DNA of 64,000 bases from Intrasporangium calvum DSM 43043 (GCF_000184685.1 NC_014830.1:2542001-2606000); one strand, 5' to 3'; positions 52,815-61,878 are shown, counted from the first letter of the stretch. Made by a program: numbers and translations. The notes: generated by a model not told the origin, from the letters alone.

Positions 52815-53894
52815 GTGAGCGAGACCCCGGAGCTGCACGTCGACACCATCCTCGTCTCGGCGGGCCGCCCGGCCGCCGAACCCGGCGCCGCCGTCAACCC
52901 GCCCGTCGTCCTCTCGTCGACGTTCGTCGCCGACGGGCCGGTCAACTACGCCCGCGTCGGCAACCCGACCTGGCATGCCTTCGAGGAGGCGGTCGGTCGT
53001 CTCGAGGGTGGCCGGGCCCTGGTCCACGCCTCCGGGATGGGGGCCATCTCGGCGGCGCTCTCCGTCGTGCCCGCAGGCGGGACCGTCGTGGTGCCCGACA
53101 CCACGTACAACGGGACCGGTGACCTCCTCCGCGCCTTCGAGGAGGCGGGCGGGAGGGTGCGGCGCCTGCCGGCCACCGACACGGCCGGCTTCGTCGCCGC
53201 CCTCGACGGAGCAGCACTCGTCTGGCTCGAGTCCCCCACGAACCCGCTGATGGAGGTCATCGACCTGACGACGGTCCTCGGTGCGGCGCGCGCCCGGGGC
53301 GTCGTCAGCGTCGTCGACAACACGCTCCCGACCCCGCTCGGCTGCCAGCCGCTGCGGCTCGGCGCCGACGTCGTCGTCCACTCGGCCACCAAGTACCTCG
53401 CAGGGCACAGCGACGTCCTGCTCGGCGTCACGGTGACCGCGGACGACGAGCGGGGGCGCGGCCTCGGTGAGCGTCTCCACCGGGCCCGCACGCTCGGTGG
53501 GGCCATCGCCGGTCCGATGGAGGTCTACCTCGGGCTTCGCGGCCTGCGCACGCTCGCGCTGCGGCTGGAGCGAGCCAGCGCCAACGCGGCCGAGCTCGCC
53601 CGCCGACTGCACGGCCATCCCGCCGTGGAGCGGGTCCGCTTCCCGGGGTCGGGGGCGATGCTCTCCATCGACGTCGTCGGCGGCGCCGAAGCCGCCGAAC
53701 GGGTCTGCGCGGCGACTCGCGTCTGGGTGCACTCGACGAGCCTGGGTGGGGTCGAGTCCCAGCTCGAGCGTCGGCGGCGCCACCCGTCCGAGGCAGCGAC
53801 GGTGCCGGCGAACCTCGTGCGCCTCTCCGTGGGCATCGAGCACGTCGAGGACCTCTGGGCCGACCTGGACCGGGCGCTGGGCGCCGCGCTCTGA
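52815..53894 (+). CDS. Cystathionine gamma-lyase/synthase-family PLP enzyme
   Basis: PLP-dependent Cys/Met metabolism enzyme of 359 residues, acting in trans- or reverse transsulfuration. Seen: YARVGNPTWHAFEEAVGRLE, VPDTTYNGTGDLLRAFEEAG, WLESPTNPLMEVIDL, the PLP Lys in VVHSATKYLAGHSDVLLG, and the C-terminal STSLGGVESQLERRRRHPSE. The segment between ERVRFPGSG and MLSIDV is about 17 residues shorter than in typical family members, as in a known actinobacterial subgroup. GTG start at 52815. Divergent from ddl. Confidence 0.87.
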   Translation: MSETPELHVDTILVSAGRPAAEPGAAVNPPVVLSSTFVADGPVNYARVGNPTWHAFEEAVGRLEGGRALVHASGMGAISAALSVVPAGGTVVVPDTTYNGTGDLLRAFEEAGGRVRRLPATDTAGFVAALDGAALVWLESPTNPLMEVIDLTTVLGAARARGVVSVVDNTLPTPLGCQPLRLGADVVVHSATKYLAGHSDVLLGVTVTADDERGRGLGERLHRARTLGGAIAGPMEVYLGLRGLRTLALRLERASANAAELARRLHGHPAVERVRFPGSGAMLSIDVVGGAEAAERVCAATRVWVHSTSLGGVESQLERRRRHPSEAATVPANLVRLSVGIEHVEDLWADLDRALGAAL

Positions 53895-53902
53895 CACGCT
53901 GT

Positions 53903-53918
53903 CGTATGCCGCTGGGCT
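53903..53918 (-). repeat. Dispersed 18-bp repeat, copy 12
   Basis: CGTATGCCGCTGGGCT, reverse complement of the consensus, nine bases after the lyase gene stop. Confidence 0.88.
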
Positions 53919-53952
53919 GGGCTGGGAGGGCGCGTGCCCTCGGGAGCCGGCT

Positions 53953-53965
53953 CAGCGGCATACGG
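53953..53965 (+). repeat. Dispersed 18-bp repeat, copy 13 (partial)
   Basis: CAGCGGCATACGG, the 3' 13 bases of the consensus; upstream bases diverge. It ends five bases before the gpsA stop. Confidence 0.8.
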
Positions 53966-53969
53966 CTGA

Positions 53970-54968
53970 CTAGTGGTGCTCCGACTTCAGGTCGCGTGCC
54001 ATGAGGCGCGGTCCGACCGAGGTCACCGCCTGACCGTCGCGGACGACGCCGACCACCTGCTCGACGATCGGCATGTCGACGCCGTGGTGCTGGGCGAGGC
54101 TGAGGATCGACTCGCACGACTTGACGCCCTCAGTGGTCTGCTTCATCTCGGCCGTCGCCTCCGCGACCGTGAGCCCCCGCCCGAGCATCACCCCGAACGA
54201 GTGGTTGCGCGACAGCGGGGACATACACGTCGCGATGAGGTCGCCGACACCTGCGAGGCCGAGGAACGTCTGCGGCTCGGCCCCCAGGGCCAGGCCGAGC
54301 CGGGTCGTCTCGGCCAGTCCGCGGGTGATGATCGTCGCCTTCGTGTTGTCGCCGAAGCCCATGCCCTCCGCCATGCCGACGGCGAGCCCGACGACGTTCT
54401 TCGTCGCGCCGCAGATCTCGGTCCCGACGACGTCATGGGTGGTGTACGGCCGGAACACCCTCGAGGCGCACGCGGCGGCGACGCGCTCTGCGGCAGCGAG
54501 GTCGACGCACGCGACCGTGCTCGCGGCCGGTTGGCGCAGCGCGATCTCCTTGGCCAGGTTGGGTCCGGACACGACGACGATCCGCTCCTGCTCCACCCCG
54601 GCGACCTGTCCGATCACCTCGCTCATCCTGAGGCTGGTGCCCAGCTCGACCCCCTTCATCAGCGAGACCACGTCTGCCTCGGCGGGGATCGCGTCGCCCC
54701 ACTCGGCGAGGTTGGCCCGGAGCGTCTGTGAGGGAACGGCGAGCACGACGATCTCGGCGCCCGCGCAGGCTGCCGCAGGGTCGGCGGTCGCACGGACGGT
54801 GTCCGGTAGGTCGAGGTCCGGCAGGTAGTCGCGGTTCCGGCCGCCGTTGATCTGGTCGACGACCTCCTGACGGCGCGCCCACATCGTCACGGTGCTGCCT
54901 GCCTCGGCGAGGAGCGAGGCGAAGGCGGTGCCCCAGCTCCCTGCGCTCATCACGGCCACCTTGGTCAC
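53970..54968 (-). CDS. gpsA: Glycerol-3-phosphate dehydrogenase [NAD(P)+]
   Basis: GpsA makes sn-glycerol 3-phosphate for phospholipids. The 332-residue enzyme has the NAD-binding start MTKVAVMSAGSWGTAFASLL, SGPNLAKEIALRQPAASTVA, the active-site Lys in EICGATKNVVGLAVGMAEGM, and GDLIATCMSPLSRNHSFGVM. GTG start at 54968 overlaps the plsC stop as GTGA, coupling the two glycerolipid enzymes. Confidence 0.95.
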   Translation of the reverse strand: MTKVAVMSAGSWGTAFASLLAEAGSTVTMWARRQEVVDQINGGRNRDYLPDLDLPDTVRATADPAAACAGAEIVVLAVPSQTLRANLAEWGDAIPAEADVVSLMKGVELGTSLRMSEVIGQVAGVEQERIVVVSGPNLAKEIALRQPAASTVACVDLAAAERVAAACASRVFRPYTTHDVVGTEICGATKNVVGLAVGMAEGMGFGDNTKATIITRGLAETTRLGLALGAEPQTFLGLAGVGDLIATCMSPLSRNHSFGVMLGRGLTVAEATAEMKQTTEGVKSCESILSLAQHHGVDMPIVEQVVGVVRDGQAVTSVGPRLMARDLKSEHH

Positions 54969-55762
54969 GCGGTCCCACCCTCGGTCGGTGAGCCGGGCTT
55001 CGAGCGCCCGATCTCGTGGTGCTTCATGGGGTCGCCGATCTCGGGAACGCCGTGCCGGCGTGGGTCGAACCGCTCGTGGGTGTGCTGCTCCCCGCGGATC
55101 TCCTCCAGCAGGACCGTGATGCGGTCCATGAGGCGATCGGTCGCCTCGCGAAGCGTCCGTGTGTCGATCGGCTGGTCGTAGAGGTCCGAGAGGTCCACCG
55201 GCGGGCCGGCCCGCAGGTGCATCGTCTTGCGGGGGAAGAGCCGCAGCCGGTGGCCATAGGGCGAGAGGATCTCCTCAGGCCCCCACTGGGCCACCGGGAT
55301 GAGTGGGCACCGCGTCTCCAGCGCCACCCGTGCCGCGCCAGTCTTGCCCCGCATCGGCCACAGGTCGGGATCACGCGTGATGGTCCCCTCCGGGAAGATC
55401 GCGACCGCCTTGCCCTGACGCACCGCGTCCACCGCGGCGCGGTACGCCTGGGCGGCCGCGAGCGAGTTGCGGTAGACGGGGATCTGGCCGGCCCGGCGGA
55501 TCACCCAGCCGACGAACGGGATCGCGAACAGGCTCTCCTTGGCCAGGAAGTACGCCTCACGCCGGTTGTCGAACATGTAGTGGGCGAAGATCAGCGGGTC
55601 GACGTAGGAGATGTGGTTCGCGGAGACGACGAACCCGCCGCTCATCGGGAGGTGCTCGACGCCGCGCCAGTCGCGCTTCGTCAGGGCCATGAGCATCGGC
55701 CGCACCAGGAAGGCGACGAGCCGGTACGCCAAGGGCAGCCGCGTGGGACGCGCACCTCTCAC
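54965..55762 (-). CDS. plsC: 1-acyl-sn-glycerol-3-phosphate acyltransferase
   Basis: PlsC acylates lysophosphatidic acid to phosphatidic acid. The 265-residue membrane-associated enzyme has an N-terminal hydrophobic segment (LAYRLVAFLVRPMLMAL), the catalytic SANHISYVDPLIFAHYMF (Hx4D), and the substrate motif VAIFPEGTITRDPDLWPM. The GTG at 55762 has AGGTGG about nine bases upstream; longer frames extend into non-coding sequence. Its coupling with gpsA places lipid precursor enzymes together. Confidence 0.92.
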   Translation of the reverse strand: MRGARPTRLPLAYRLVAFLVRPMLMALTKRDWRGVEHLPMSGGFVVSANHISYVDPLIFAHYMFDNRREAYFLAKESLFAIPFVGWVIRRAGQIPVYRNSLAAAQAYRAAVDAVRQGKAVAIFPEGTITRDPDLWPMRGKTGAARVALETRCPLIPVAQWGPEEILSPYGHRLRLFPRKTMHLRAGPPVDLSDLYDQPIDTRTLREATDRLMDRITVLLEEIRGEQHTHERFDPRRHGVPEIGDPMKHHEIGRSKPGSPTEGGTA

Positions 55763-55877
55763 TCGTCGCCACCTCTCGTCGGGGCGCTCCGGACGGAGCC
55801 GCCGTGAGCCTTCATCTTGTCCACCTCTCGGCGCAGTGTCGAGCAGCCGGCCCGGCGGTGAGAGAATTCTGCTCAGC

Positions 55878-56576
55878 ATGAGCGACCCGGGCCGCACCAC
55901 CCCTCCCCCCCGACAGCCGGAGTGGCATCTCGTCGTCCCGGTCAAGGCGCCTTCCGTGGGCAAGTCGAGGCTGGCCCGGGACCTCGACCGCATCGGACTC
56001 GGTGCCGACCACGAGGAGATCAGCCGTGCCCTGGCCAAGGACACCCTGGCGGCCGCGTGCCGCACGGTCGGAGCGCGCTGCGTCGTCCTCGTCACGTCGG
56101 ACGGGTCGGCGGCGGAGGAGTGGTCGGCTCAGGGGGTCGCTGTCGTCCCCGATCCCGGACTCGGACTCAATGCCGCGATCAGCCTGGGCCTCGCAGCCGT
56201 GACGGCTGGAAGCCCGGTCGCGGCGCTGCTCGGCGACCTGCCGGCCCTCACTCCCCCAGACCTCCAGCAGGCGTTGGCGGCGGCCGAGATGCACGAGCAG
56301 TCGTTCGTGCCGGATGCCGGAGGCGAGGGTACGGTCATGCGGGCAGCTGTGGGCGGTCGGTTCCGTCCTCACTTCGGACCGGGGAGCGCCGACCTGCACG
56401 AGGAAGCGGGTGCGACCCGTCTCGGACTGGACCTTCCGCGGCTGCGCACCGACGTGGACGACGTCGCCTCGCTGGCGCGGGCGCTCCGGCTCGGCGTCGG
56501 ATCTGCCACCACAGCCGCCGTGCGCGGCCTCGATCTGCTTGGATGGGCACATGCAGGCCACGGTCCACGCCTTTGA
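55878..56576 (+). CDS. cofC: 2-phospholactate/PEP guanylyltransferase CofC (FbiD)
   Basis: CofC/FbiD activates 2-phospholactate or phosphoenolpyruvate with GTP in coenzyme F420 synthesis. The 232-residue product has the nucleotidyltransferase start LVVPVKAPSVGKSRLARDLD, VVPDPGLGLNAAISLGLAAV, the metal-binding LLGDLPALTPPDLQQALAAA and HFGPGSADLHEEAGATRLGL near the end. ATG at 55878 is preferred over the longer frame. The Fgd gene at 62-63 kb uses F420. It overlaps the next small gene by 26 bases. Confidence 0.92.
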   Translation: MSDPGRTTPPPRQPEWHLVVPVKAPSVGKSRLARDLDRIGLGADHEEISRALAKDTLAAACRTVGARCVVLVTSDGSAAEEWSAQGVAVVPDPGLGLNAAISLGLAAVTAGSPVAALLGDLPALTPPDLQQALAAAEMHEQSFVPDAGGEGTVMRAAVGGRFRPHFGPGSADLHEEAGATRLGLDLPRLRTDVDDVASLARALRLGVGSATTAAVRGLDLLGWAHAGHGPRL

Positions 56577-56763
56577 TCCCATCATGCAGACTGGCAGCTT
56601 GATCCGGGACGACGGTGTGCTGCTGCCCTTCGACGGCAGTGCCGTGGAACGGGGTGGTCTGCGACTCGTCCGGGTCGGTCAGCGCCTGACCGTCGATCTC
56701 CTCGACGACCGGGTCATCGGGCTGCGGATCGTCGGCATCGAGCCACCCAACGGCACCATGTGA
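56551..56763 (+). CDS. Small cold-shock-like protein
   Basis: A 70-residue protein with a cold-shock/OB-like pattern, QATVHAFDPIMQTGSLIRDD followed by GVLLPFDGSAVERGGLRLVR and VGQRLTVDLLDDRVIGLRIV. Members of this type are common next to hup or cofC in actinobacteria and may bind RNA or DNA; the function is not established. The ATG at 56551 lies inside the cofC 3' end, so the two overlap by 26 bases. It ends before the bidirectional hairpin ahead of hup. Confidence 0.82.
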   Translation: MQATVHAFDPIMQTGSLIRDDGVLLPFDGSAVERGGLRLVRVGQRLTVDLLDDRVIGLRIVGIEPPNGTM

Positions 56764-56764
56764 C

Positions 56765-56808
56765 GGGTCCGACCACCAGTCGGGGGCCCGACCACCTCGG
56801 TCGGACCC
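56765..56808. terminator. Bidirectional terminator between the cold-shock-like gene and hup
   Basis: GGGTCCGACC (56765-56774) pairs with GGTCGGACCC (56799-56808), a perfect 10-bp stem with a 24-base loop that holds a smaller GTCGG/CCGAC hairpin. It lies between converging genes. Confidence 0.7.
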
Positions 56809-56832
56809 CTCGACGGGAGTGCGGGCGCCGGC

Positions 56833-57519
56833 TCAGCCGGTGGTCTTGCGCGTTGCGGTGCGCTTGGTGGCGGTCTTGGCCGTGGTCTTGGCCGTGGTCT
56901 TGGCTGTGGTCTTGGCCGGGGTCGCCTTCTTGGCGGTGACGGCCTTCTTGGCCGGTGCGGACTTCGCAGCCGTGGACCGGCTGGTTGTCTTCCTGGCCGT
57001 CGTCGGCGTGGCCGTCGAACGGGTCGCGGCCTTGGCCGGGGTGGCCTTCTTCGTCGCGGCCCTGGCCGGGGTCGCCTTCTTGGCCGTGGCCTTGGCCGGG
57101 GTCGCCTTCTTCGTCGCGGCCTTGGCCGGAACGGCCTTCTTGGCGGTCGTCTTCTTCGCTGCGGCCCCCGCTGCGGCTGCCACCGCAGCCGACGCCGTGC
57201 CCGCCGAGGCTCGGGTCGCCGCGGACCCCGTCTTGGCCAGCTTCTTCTGGCCCGAGACGATGTCCTTGAAGTTGGTGCCGGCCCGGAACTTCGGGATGCG
57301 CGTCTTCTTGATCTTGACCGTGTCACCGGTCTTGGGGTTGCGACCCGTTCGCGCCGCGCGGTTCGCCCGCTCGAACGTGCCGAAGCCCGTGATGCCCACC
57401 TTGCCGCCCTTGGCCACCTCACGAATGACGATGTCGAGAACAGCCTCGAGGGCGTCGGAGGCAACCCTGCGGCTGCCAAGCCTCGCCTCAAGGGCTCCGA
57501 TCAGCTCTGCCTTGTTCAC
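56833..57519 (-). CDS. hup: HU-family DNA-binding protein with Lys/Ala-rich tail
   Basis: Nucleoid protein HupB/Hlp of actinobacteria, 228 residues. Residues 1-90 are the HU fold (NKAELIGALEARLGSRRVAS, GTFERANRAARTGRNPKTGD, KIKKTRIPKFRAGTNFKDIV). Residues 110-228 are a histone-H1-like tail of repeated KKATPAKA and KTTAKTTA blocks. The DNA shows 12-base tandem repeats at about 56877-56920. The GTG at 57519 is preferred because GGAGGG precedes it; the longer frame is not conserved. The tail normally increases DNA compaction and RNA binding. Confidence 0.95.
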   Translation of the reverse strand: MNKAELIGALEARLGSRRVASDALEAVLDIVIREVAKGGKVGITGFGTFERANRAARTGRNPKTGDTVKIKKTRIPKFRAGTNFKDIVSGQKKLAKTGSAATRASAGTASAAVAAAAGAAAKKTTAKKAVPAKAATKKATPAKATAKKATPARAATKKATPAKAATRSTATPTTARKTTSRSTAAKSAPAKKAVTAKKATPAKTTAKTTAKTTAKTATKRTATRKTTG

Positions 57520-57783
57520 GTCTTCCCTCCAGAGGACTGTCGGTGTCCGCAACCGACGTGCGTCCGGATCGAGTCCGGTTAACCACGACGGTAGGCTCAA
57601 GATGGGGCGAGGTCCACCACCTAGGGCCTGTTCTTCCGTTGTGTCGCAACGAGTTTGGATGCCTTCCGCAGCGACACCGCGGTCCGCAGGGCCACTGGAG
57701 GTCGGAGCAGCTCGACCTGAACCTGCTTGGCGCGCAGGGCGATCCGGCTCAGGCGAGGGTGCGAACAGCCGCCGGTTCCGGGG

Positions 57784-58389
57784 TCAGGAAGCTGGCTGCA
57801 GCGGGGTCGTCACCGGCTTGTGCGAGGGGCGGGACTCCTCGTAGCGGGTGACCGCGTCCTCGTGGCGCAAGGTGAGACCGATGTCGTCGAGCCCCTCGAG
57901 CAGGCGCCACCTCGTGTAGTCGTCGATGTCGAACGGGGCCACGATCTCGCCCGCCGTCACCGTCCTCGACACCAGGTCCACGGTGATCTCCGCGCCCGGG
58001 TTGTTGTCCAGGTACTTCCAGATCAGCTCGACATCGTCCTGAGCCACCATGGCTGTGAGGAGACCCTGCTTGCCGCTGTTGCCACGGAAGATGTCGGCGA
58101 ACCGGGAGCTGATGACCGTGCGGAACCCGTAGTTCATCAGCGCCCACACCGCATGCTCCCGGCTCGAGCCGGTGCCGAAGTCGGGTCCGGCCACCAGCAC
58201 GGACCCGTGCTCGTACACAGGGTTGTTGAGGACGAAGGAGGGGTCCTTGCGCCATGCCGCGAAGAGCCCGTCCTCGAAACCGGTCCTGGACACGCGCTTG
58301 AGGTACTCGGCGGGGATGATCTGGTCCGTGTCGACGTTGCTCCGGCGCAGCGGCACACCGATGCCCGTGTGCGTCTCGAACTTCTCCAT
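57784..58389 (-). CDS. leuD: 3-isopropylmalate dehydratase small subunit
   Basis: LeuD with LeuC isomerises 2-isopropylmalate to 3-isopropylmalate in leucine synthesis. The 201-residue small subunit has [53 protein letters not shown] (substrate loop) and [17 protein letters not shown]. It follows leuC by three bases on the minus strand, the normal leuCD operon. Confidence 0.96.
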   Translation of the reverse strand: MEKFETHTGIGVPLRRSNVDTDQIIPAEYLKRVSRTGFEDGLFAAWRKDPSFVLNNPVYEHGSVLVAGPDFGTGSSREHAVWALMNYGFRTVISSRFADIFRGNSGKQGLLTAMVAQDDVELIWKYLDNNPGAEITVDLVSRTVTAGEIVAPFDIDDYTRWRLLEGLDDIGLTLRHEDAVTRYEESRPSHKPVTTPLQPAS

Positions 58390-58392
58390 GAC

Positions 58393-59814
58393 TCAGGCCT
58401 CCTGGGTGACGCGCGGCTCGACCGAGAGGTCGGAGGGGCTGGACAGGGTGCCCCGGATCGCGGTCGCTGCCGCGACGAGGGGGCTGACGAGGTGGGTGCG
58501 ACCGCCCTTGCCCTGGCGGCCCTCGAAGTTGCGGTTGGAGGTCGACGCGCTGCGCTCCCCCGGCGCGAGGGTGTCGGGGTTCATGCCGAGACACATCGAG
58601 CAGCCGGGCAGCCGCCACTCGGCTCCGGCCTCGGTGAACACCGTGTCGAGCCCCTCGGCCTCCGCCTGGAGGCGAACCCGGGCGGACCCGGGGACCACGA
58701 GCATCCGGACACCGTCGGCCACCTGGTGGCCCTTGACGACGGCCGCGGCGGCCCTCAGGTCCTCGATCCGGCCGTTCGTGCAGGAACCGACGAAGACCGT
58801 GTCGACCCGGATGTCACGCAGGGGGGTCCCCGGCTCGAGGCCCATGTAGGCGAGGGCGTTCTCAGCCGCGACCCGGTCCGACTCGTCGGCAAAGGACTCG
58901 GGGTCGGGCACCGACGCCCCGAGGGGCAGACCCTGGCCGGGGTTGGTGCCCCAGGTGACGAAGGGGGTCAGCTCGGAGGCGTCGAGGTCGACCTCGGCAT
59001 CGAAGACCGCATCGGCGTCGGTGCGCAGCGCGGACCAATCGGCGACCGCGGCGTCCCAGTCGGCGCCGGTCGGGGCATGCGGGCGACCCTTGAGGTAGGC
59101 GAACGTCGTCTCGTCGGGGGCGATCATGCCGGCGCGTGCCCCGGCCTCGATCGACATGTTGCAGACCGTCATCCTGGCTTCCATCGACAGGGCGCGAATG
59201 GCCTCGCCGCGATACTCGATGACGTAGCCCTGCCCTCCACCCGTCCCGATCTTGGCGATGACGGCCAGGACGATGTCCTTCGCCGTCACCCCGTCGGCCA
59301 GGTGCCCGTTGACGTTGACGGCCAGGGTCCGGAAGGGCTTGAGAGGCAGCGTCTGAGTGGCGAGCACGTGCTCGACCTCGGACGTCCCGATGCCGAACGC
59401 CAGTGCCCCGAAGGCGCCATGGGTCGAGGTGTGGCTGTCCCCGCAGACCACGGTCATGCCGGGCTGGGTCAGTCCGAGCTGTGGCCCGACGACGTGGACG
59501 ATGCCCTGCTCCAGGTCCCCCATGGGGTAGAGCCGGACGCCGAACTCCTCGCAGTTGCGCCGAAGCGTGTCGACCTGGATCTTCGAGACCGGGTCGGTGA
59601 TGGGCCCCGGAGTGGTCGGGACGTTGTGGTCCTCCGTGGCCAGGGTGAGGTCGGGCCGTCGGACGGGGCGCCCGGCCAGCCGCAGGCCGTCGAACGCCTG
59701 AGGGCTGGTCACCTCGTGCAGCAGGTGCAGATCGATGTAGAGCAGGTCAGGCTCGCCCTCCGCGCGGCGCACGACGTGCGCCTCCCAGACCTTCTCCGCC
59801 AACGTCCCGGACAT
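58393..59814 (-). CDS. leuC: 3-isopropylmalate dehydratase large subunit
   Basis: LeuC is the aconitase-like large subunit with a [4Fe-4S] cluster. In 473 residues: [60 protein letters not shown], and cluster cysteines in [20 protein letters not shown] and [23 protein letters not shown] start at 59814 with GGAGAG close upstream. A perfect palindrome lies between leuC and the divergent IclR gene, suggesting direct regulation. Confidence 0.96.
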   Translation of the reverse strand: MSGTLAEKVWEAHVVRRAEGEPDLLYIDLHLLHEVTSPQAFDGLRLAGRPVRRPDLTLATEDHNVPTTPGPITDPVSKIQVDTLRRNCEEFGVRLYPMGDLEQGIVHVVGPQLGLTQPGMTVVCGDSHTSTHGAFGALAFGIGTSEVEHVLATQTLPLKPFRTLAVNVNGHLADGVTAKDIVLAVIAKIGTGGGQGYVIEYRGEAIRALSMEARMTVCNMSIEAGARAGMIAPDETTFAYLKGRPHAPTGADWDAAVADWSALRTDADAVFDAEVDLDASELTPFVTWGTNPGQGLPLGASVPDPESFADESDRVAAENALAYMGLEPGTPLRDIRVDTVFVGSCTNGRIEDLRAAAAVVKGHQVADGVRMLVVPGSARVRLQAEAEGLDTVFTEAGAEWRLPGCSMCLGMNPDTLAPGERSASTSNRNFEGRQGKGGRTHLVSPLVAAATAIRGTLSSPSDLSVEPRVTQEA

Positions 59815-59912
59815 TGCTCTCCTTCACGCACGATTCGGACAGGAGCGCGCGGTCAGCCGTCCACCGCGACGTCCATCTGCGGACCAGCCTGACCCCAAAT
59901 TCGCGGCAATGG

Positions 59913-59941
59913 ATTGACGTCTCAGTGCCTGAGACGTCAAT
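59913..59941. promoter_or_regulatory. Perfect 29-bp palindromic operator between leuCD and iclR-type gene
   Basis: ATTGACGTCTCAG (59913-59925) and CTGAGACGTCAAT (59929-59941) are perfect 13-base arms around TGC. On the plus strand TTGACG (59915) and CAATAT (59939) form a promoter with an 18-base spacer; transcription would begin near 59950, the ATG itself, implying a leaderless mRNA. The symmetry places a mirror-image -35/-10 pair toward leuC. Fits an NdgR/LtbR-type operator of leuCD. Confidence 0.75.
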
Positions 59942-59949
59942 ATCAGTGC

Positions 59950-60702
59950 ATGGACAACTCTAGTGGAGTCGGCGTACTCGACAAGGCTGCCACGGTGCTC
60001 GGCGCCCTCGAGGCCGGTCCGGCCACGCTCGCCCAGCTCGTCGGCGCGACCGGCCTCGCTCGCCCGACGGCGCATCGACTGGCGGTCGCCCTCGAGCACC
60101 ACCGTCTCGTGTCCCGCGACATGCAGGGCCGTTTCGTCCTCGGTCCGCGACTCGGCGAGCTCGCCTCGGCTGCCGGCGAGGACCGTCTCCTCGCGGCCGC
60201 AGGACCAGTGCTCGGGGCGCTGCGCGACCACACCAACGAGAGCGCTCAGCTGTTCCGGCGCCAGGGCGACATGCGCATCTGCGTCGCTGCGGCGGAGCGG
60301 CCCGTGGGACTCCGAGACTCGATCCCCGTGGGCGCGACGTTGTCCATGCTGGCCGGCTCAGCGGCACAGGTGCTGCTCGCGTGGGAGGAGCCGGACCGTC
60401 TGCACCGAGGACTGCAGGGTGCGGCGTTCACCGCGACGGCACTGTCCGGCGTGCGACGTCGCGGCTGGGCGCAGAGCGTTGCCGAGCGTGAGCCCGGCGT
60501 CGCCTCGGTGTCGGCCCCGGTACGCGGCCCGTCGGGGCGCGTCGTCGCGGCCGTCTCGATCTCCGGACCGATCGAACGGCTCTCCCGCCAGCCCGGTCGC
60601 CTGCACGCCGCCACCGTGGTGGCCGGCGCCAACAAGCTGACCGAGGTCCTCCGACGCCACCACGCGATGCAGCAGCAGCAACAGCAGCAGCAGAACGTCT
60701 GA
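59950..60702 (+). CDS. IclR-family transcriptional regulator of leuCD (NdgR/LtbR-like)
   Basis: A 250-residue IclR-family regulator. The N-terminal winged helix-turn-helix is visible in VLDKAATVLGALEAGPATLA and GLARPTAHRLAVALEHHRLV; the effector domain includes ESAQLFRRQGDMRICVAAAE and SIPVGATLSMLAGSAAQVLL. The divergent position opposite leuC with a palindrome between is the classic NdgR/LtbR arrangement. The ATG at 59950 likely sits at the mRNA 5' end. The C-terminus ends in eight consecutive glutamines encoded mostly by CAG. Confidence 0.92.
   Translation: MDNSSGVGVLDKAATVLGALEAGPATLAQLVGATGLARPTAHRLAVALEHHRLVSRDMQGRFVLGPRLGELASAAGEDRLLAAAGPVLGALRDHTNESAQLFRRQGDMRICVAAAERPVGLRDSIPVGATLSMLAGSAAQVLLAWEEPDRLHRGLQGAAFTATALSGVRRRGWAQSVAEREPGVASVSAPVRGPSGRVVAAVSISGPIERLSRQPGRLHAATVVAGANKLTEVLRRHHAMQQQQQQQQNV
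60669..60692 (+). repeat. CAG-rich trinucleotide repeat (poly-Gln) at the IclR gene end
   Basis: Eight consecutive Gln codons, seven CAG and one CAA. Such tracts can slip and alter length; effect on the regulator is unknown. Confidence 0.9.
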
Positions 60703-60909
60703 GCCGGGCGCCGGTCAGGCGTCATCCGCGTCTCCTCCCCCACAGTGACCCGCCGTGGACCCGCCGTGGACCCGCCCACCTGTCACAGTGGAGGAGTGTT
60801 CCGGCAACGGAACGGTCACGATGGCTGCCGTGTCCTTCACTGAGGACAACCTTTGTCGAAGTCATGGCGTCAGGCTGTGTGACAACTCGTTGCACGGATT
60901 GGGGAGACC

Positions 60910-61878
60910 ATGCAGTACGCACCACCCAGGGGGACCGCCCGCCACACCCTCACCGTCATCGCGCTCGCCGCGCTGACCATGACTGCCAGCGCCTGCGGGC
61001 CGGTGACCCCGGCCGCACCGACGGCGGGCACCAGCTCCACCACGACCCCCAGCCCCTCGAGCACCACGACCTCGACGCCGACCGCGCCCTCCACGCCCAC
61101 CACGCCCACCACGCCCACCACGCCCACCACCAGGCCGACGTCCACGCCCGCCACCAGGCCAACCTCCAAGCCATCGACCAAGCCCACCACCGCGCCAACG
61201 AGCAGGCCGTCGGCCGAACCGGTGGTCGTCGTCCTCCGTCCCGGCGACTCCGGGCCCAGGGTGCGGGCGATGCAGGCGCGCCTCAAGCAGATCGGCTGGT
61301 TCTCCGGTGAGGTCACCAGCTTCTACGGCACTCGGACCACCACGGCCATCAGCGGGTTCCAGCGCAAGCGCGGTTTCCCGGTGACGGGGGTCGCCGACCA
61401 GCGCACCTACGACCGACTGCTCTCCATGACCAGGCCGCCGACCCAGGACGAGCTGAACAACGTCACGCCTCAGCCACCGGCCACGAGCCCGGGCACCGCC
61501 AAGTGGGACGCTGACCCGCGCTGCCTCACCGGTCGCGTCATCTGCATCAGCAAGACGACCCGTTCGCTCACGTGGGTCATCGACGGCACGGCGCAGTACT
61601 CGATGGACGTGCGCTTCGGCAGCGAGGCGGAGCCGACCCGCGAGGGCGTCTTCTCCATCACCTGGAAGAAGGTCGACGTCATCTCGAACCTCTATGGCAG
61701 CGCGATGCCCTACTCGATGTTCTTCAGCGGCGGCCAGGCGATCCACTACTCGGCCGACTTCGCGGCCAACGGCTACAACGGCTCGTCGCACGGCTGCGTC
61801 AACGTCCGGAACATGACCCTGCTCAAGCAGCTCTACAACACCGCGCCGGTCGGGACCAAGGTCGTCGTCCACTGGTGA
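60910..61878 (+). CDS. L,D-transpeptidase lipoprotein with peptidoglycan-binding domain
   Basis: Exported cell-wall enzyme of 322 residues that makes 3-3 peptidoglycan cross-links. A lipoprotein signal (TLTVIALAALTMTASAC) is followed by a Thr/Pro/Ser linker made of 9-base DNA repeats (ACGCCCACC), a peptidoglycan-binding domain (RPGDSGPRVRAMQARLKQIG), and a YkuD domain with the nucleophile Cys in YNGSSHGCVNVRNMTLLKQL and preceding IHYSADFAANGYNG. ATG start at 60910. Confidence 0.92.
   Translation: MQYAPPRGTARHTLTVIALAALTMTASACGPVTPAAPTAGTSSTTTPSPSSTTTSTPTAPSTPTTPTTPTTPTTRPTSTPATRPTSKPSTKPTTAPTSRPSAEPVVVVLRPGDSGPRVRAMQARLKQIGWFSGEVTSFYGTRTTTAISGFQRKRGFPVTGVADQRTYDRLLSMTRPPTQDELNNVTPQPPATSPGTAKWDADPRCLTGRVICISKTTRSLTWVIDGTAQYSMDVRFGSEAEPTREGVFSITWKKVDVISNLYGSAMPYSMFFSGGQAIHYSADFAANGYNGSSHGCVNVRNMTLLKQLYNTAPVGTKVVVHW

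Larger units (their letters stand above)
53903..53965. terminator. Nested hairpin between convergent lyase and gpsA genes
   Basis: Copies 12 and 13 form a 12-bp stem (CGTATGCCGCTG with CAGCGGCATACG), enclosing an inner perfect hairpin GAGGGC-GCGT-GCCCTC (53926-53941). It lies exactly between the stops of two converging genes, supporting a bidirectional terminator role for paired repeat copies. Confidence 0.6.

Noticed and set aside
59815-59910. Leucine attenuator/leader peptide upstream of leuC
   Set aside because: The only short frame (MDVAVDG) contains no leucine codons and no terminator/antiterminator pair is clear.
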